Shown here: positions 7,801 through 7,978 of the stretch, piece by piece
Layout: every line of letters starts with the position of its first letter
Numbering within the stretch: the stretch's first letter is position 1
From: Gammaproteobacteria bacterium
Lineage (GTDB): Bacteria; Pseudomonadota; Gammaproteobacteria; Steroidobacterales; SZUA-146
Assembly (NCBI GenBank): GCA_013002925.1
Contig: JABDLQ010000140.1
Location: forward strand, 1-7,978
Direction: 5' to 3'
DNA length: 7,978 nt
Notes under the pieces: generated by a model
Seen by the model: the letters and a program-made list of their open reading frames with translations, nothing else
Databases searched by the model: none
Told to the model about the DNA's origin: nothing
Made by a program: the position numbers and the translations under genes

Positions 7801-7978
7801 ACTGCAAATGAATACGCAGAACCCAGCTGCACCATCACATCCGTGATGGTCTGATCAGCGTGTTGCGGAGAACTGACTCTGACGGTGTATGGACCGCCAA
7901 CACGCAAACCGCCAGCAGTAAAGTTACCAGCATTAGTCGTTGTCAATCGCCGGGTATTGCCGGTGCGCGTATCGGTGA
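4833..7978 (-). CDS. Oar-like TonB-dependent outer-membrane receptor (5' partial)
   Basis: The frame is open to the right edge; about 1047 codons are visible, and the signal peptide and start of the first domain lie outside. Counting from the codon at 7944-7946 as residue 1, the order is: the end of a carboxypeptidase-regulatory-like domain (TNAGNFTAGGLRVGGPYTV, to about 50); a TonB-box-like EEVTVTA (57-63); a plug domain (about 75-185, with LTVDGIKLND and NAVTKSGTNEFHG); then a long beta-barrel ending in LGVKYSF, with the terminal phenylalanine typical of BAM-assembled outer-membrane proteins. This layout matches the Oar-like group, which imports unknown, possibly peptide or protein-derived, ligands using TonB energy. 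Exactly eight cysteines are visible, in four pairs (116/176, 253/259, 471/479, 749/757). Acidic stretches occur at 330-335 and 397-402. The gene has its own terminator and is not cotranscribed with the dipeptidase. The ligand cannot be told from the sequence. Confidence 0.94.
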   Translation of the reverse strand, partial: TDTRTGNTRRLTTTNAGNFTAGGLRVGGPYTVRVSSPQHADQTITDVMVQLGSAYSFAVTLGDVTMEEVTVTAIAARGAPVAIGPATGFSLDDLENAPAVNRDINDLIRIDPRIYIDEADVDGIQCNGASSRYNSLTVDGIKLNDNFGLNRNGYPTQRMPFPYDAIQQVAVELAPFDVQYGGFTACNINAVTKSGTNEFHGSVFFDYTSDDFIGGGLEDTIIPPGDFNEKRYGFAIGGPIIKDKLFFFAAYQNDETSDSFDRCGADEACGRPVEGVTAAQLARIDTIMRNVYNYDPGARITNAPVEDEKYLIKLDWNVNDQHRANLTYNFNDGVNLTTSDGDDDEYEFSNHFYQRGAELNAYSANLFSDWNDNFSTEVRIGHAKLDNSQVTRNGVGFPEFRIETYADVDGDGIFSRANVFVGGDDSRQSNKLDYKSTTFKLAGSYSLDNHVISGGFEREALDVANLFLQHSIGEYRFDEQCSPAQPDLCIDKVEALSPDDIYYGNAAGTNNPQDAAGALKYEINTLYVQDEMSLRGDDLQLVFGLRYDWYTSDDLPTANANFMARNGFTNATNFDGEGLIQPRFGFNWDLTEDVSVRGGIGLYSGGNPNVWLTNNYQVDGVTQIQAREFNVGLSDLNGPNLMDARFLGAPTVPLSGAGRPGYDIPQAFVDFVATGTANSSVNAMAPDFEIPSQWKFALGGTYRFDLPGIWGSDYTLSGDILLTKGQDSAIIRDATLAQVDTAPDGRPIYRSIDRSDPDCVNPTAANCSSRNFNQDFILGNVSGGDSKQTAVSFSLSKEYDNGFDWTFGYSYVEAEDVSPMTSSVAFSNFANNAVSDANNPGRAISNYQIPQRFILKAGYRKAFWRDLDTRVTVFGSANEGRPYSYSFTNDDGDIFGDRIDRRHLLYMPTGAMDPRVRFDPGFDQAAFFAFADRAGLSGYGGQIVPRNEFDSGWWTKFDVRLSQELPGFREGQKASAFIVIENIGNLFNDEWGVLKEVGFPRIEDIVDADYDAAANQYIFQNFNAPGGERRSTGASLWEIRLGVKYSF

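Overview
The window looks like ordinary chromosomal DNA from a Gram-negative bacterium, most likely a marine or sediment gammaproteobacterium. The grounds are family content (an Oar-like TonB-dependent receptor, an outer-membrane-type lipoprotein, a DUF885 protein and a membrane-anchored M19 dipeptidase), base composition near 50% GC by eye, and Shine-Dalgarno plus intrinsic-terminator architecture. No genus can be named from the sequence alone. I see no tRNA, rRNA, CRISPR array, transposase, integrase or phage gene.

Layout, left to right. (1) 1-1695, plus strand: a DUF885 protein, probably a peptidase-like metalloenzyme, cut off at its 5' end by the window edge and followed by a strong intrinsic terminator (1745-1787). 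(2) 1938-3304, plus strand: a two-gene cassette of exported thioredoxin-fold proteins, separated by 5 nt. The first is a Sec-exported redoxin that keeps only one cysteine at the active-site position. The second is a TlpA-like lipoprotein with an intact WCVPC motif. (3) 3356-4537, minus strand: an M19 (renal-dipeptidase family) enzyme with an N-terminal membrane anchor and all expected metal ligands, convergent with the TlpA gene. (4) 4538-4832: a 295-nt gap holding a 31-bp imperfect tandem repeat of about 3.6 units and a hairpin terminator. (5) 4833-7978, minus strand: a large Oar-like TonB-dependent receptor (carboxypeptidase-regulatory-like domain, TonB box, plug, barrel), cut off at its N-terminus by the right edge.

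How the genes may work together: two peptidase-type proteins beside an Oar-like receptor would suit uptake and breakdown of peptides, but the genes are in separate transcription units, so this is only a neighbourhood inference. The redoxin/TlpA pair is a separate envelope thiol-redox unit. The receptor has exactly eight visible cysteines, falling into four plausible disulfide pairs, which would make it a possible client of periplasmic thiol chemistry; that link is speculative.

I did not find a convincing new multi-gene system. The items most worth a second look are the 31-bp tandem repeat, the AxxC redoxin paired with a full CxxC TlpA lipoprotein, and the cysteine pairing in the receptor.
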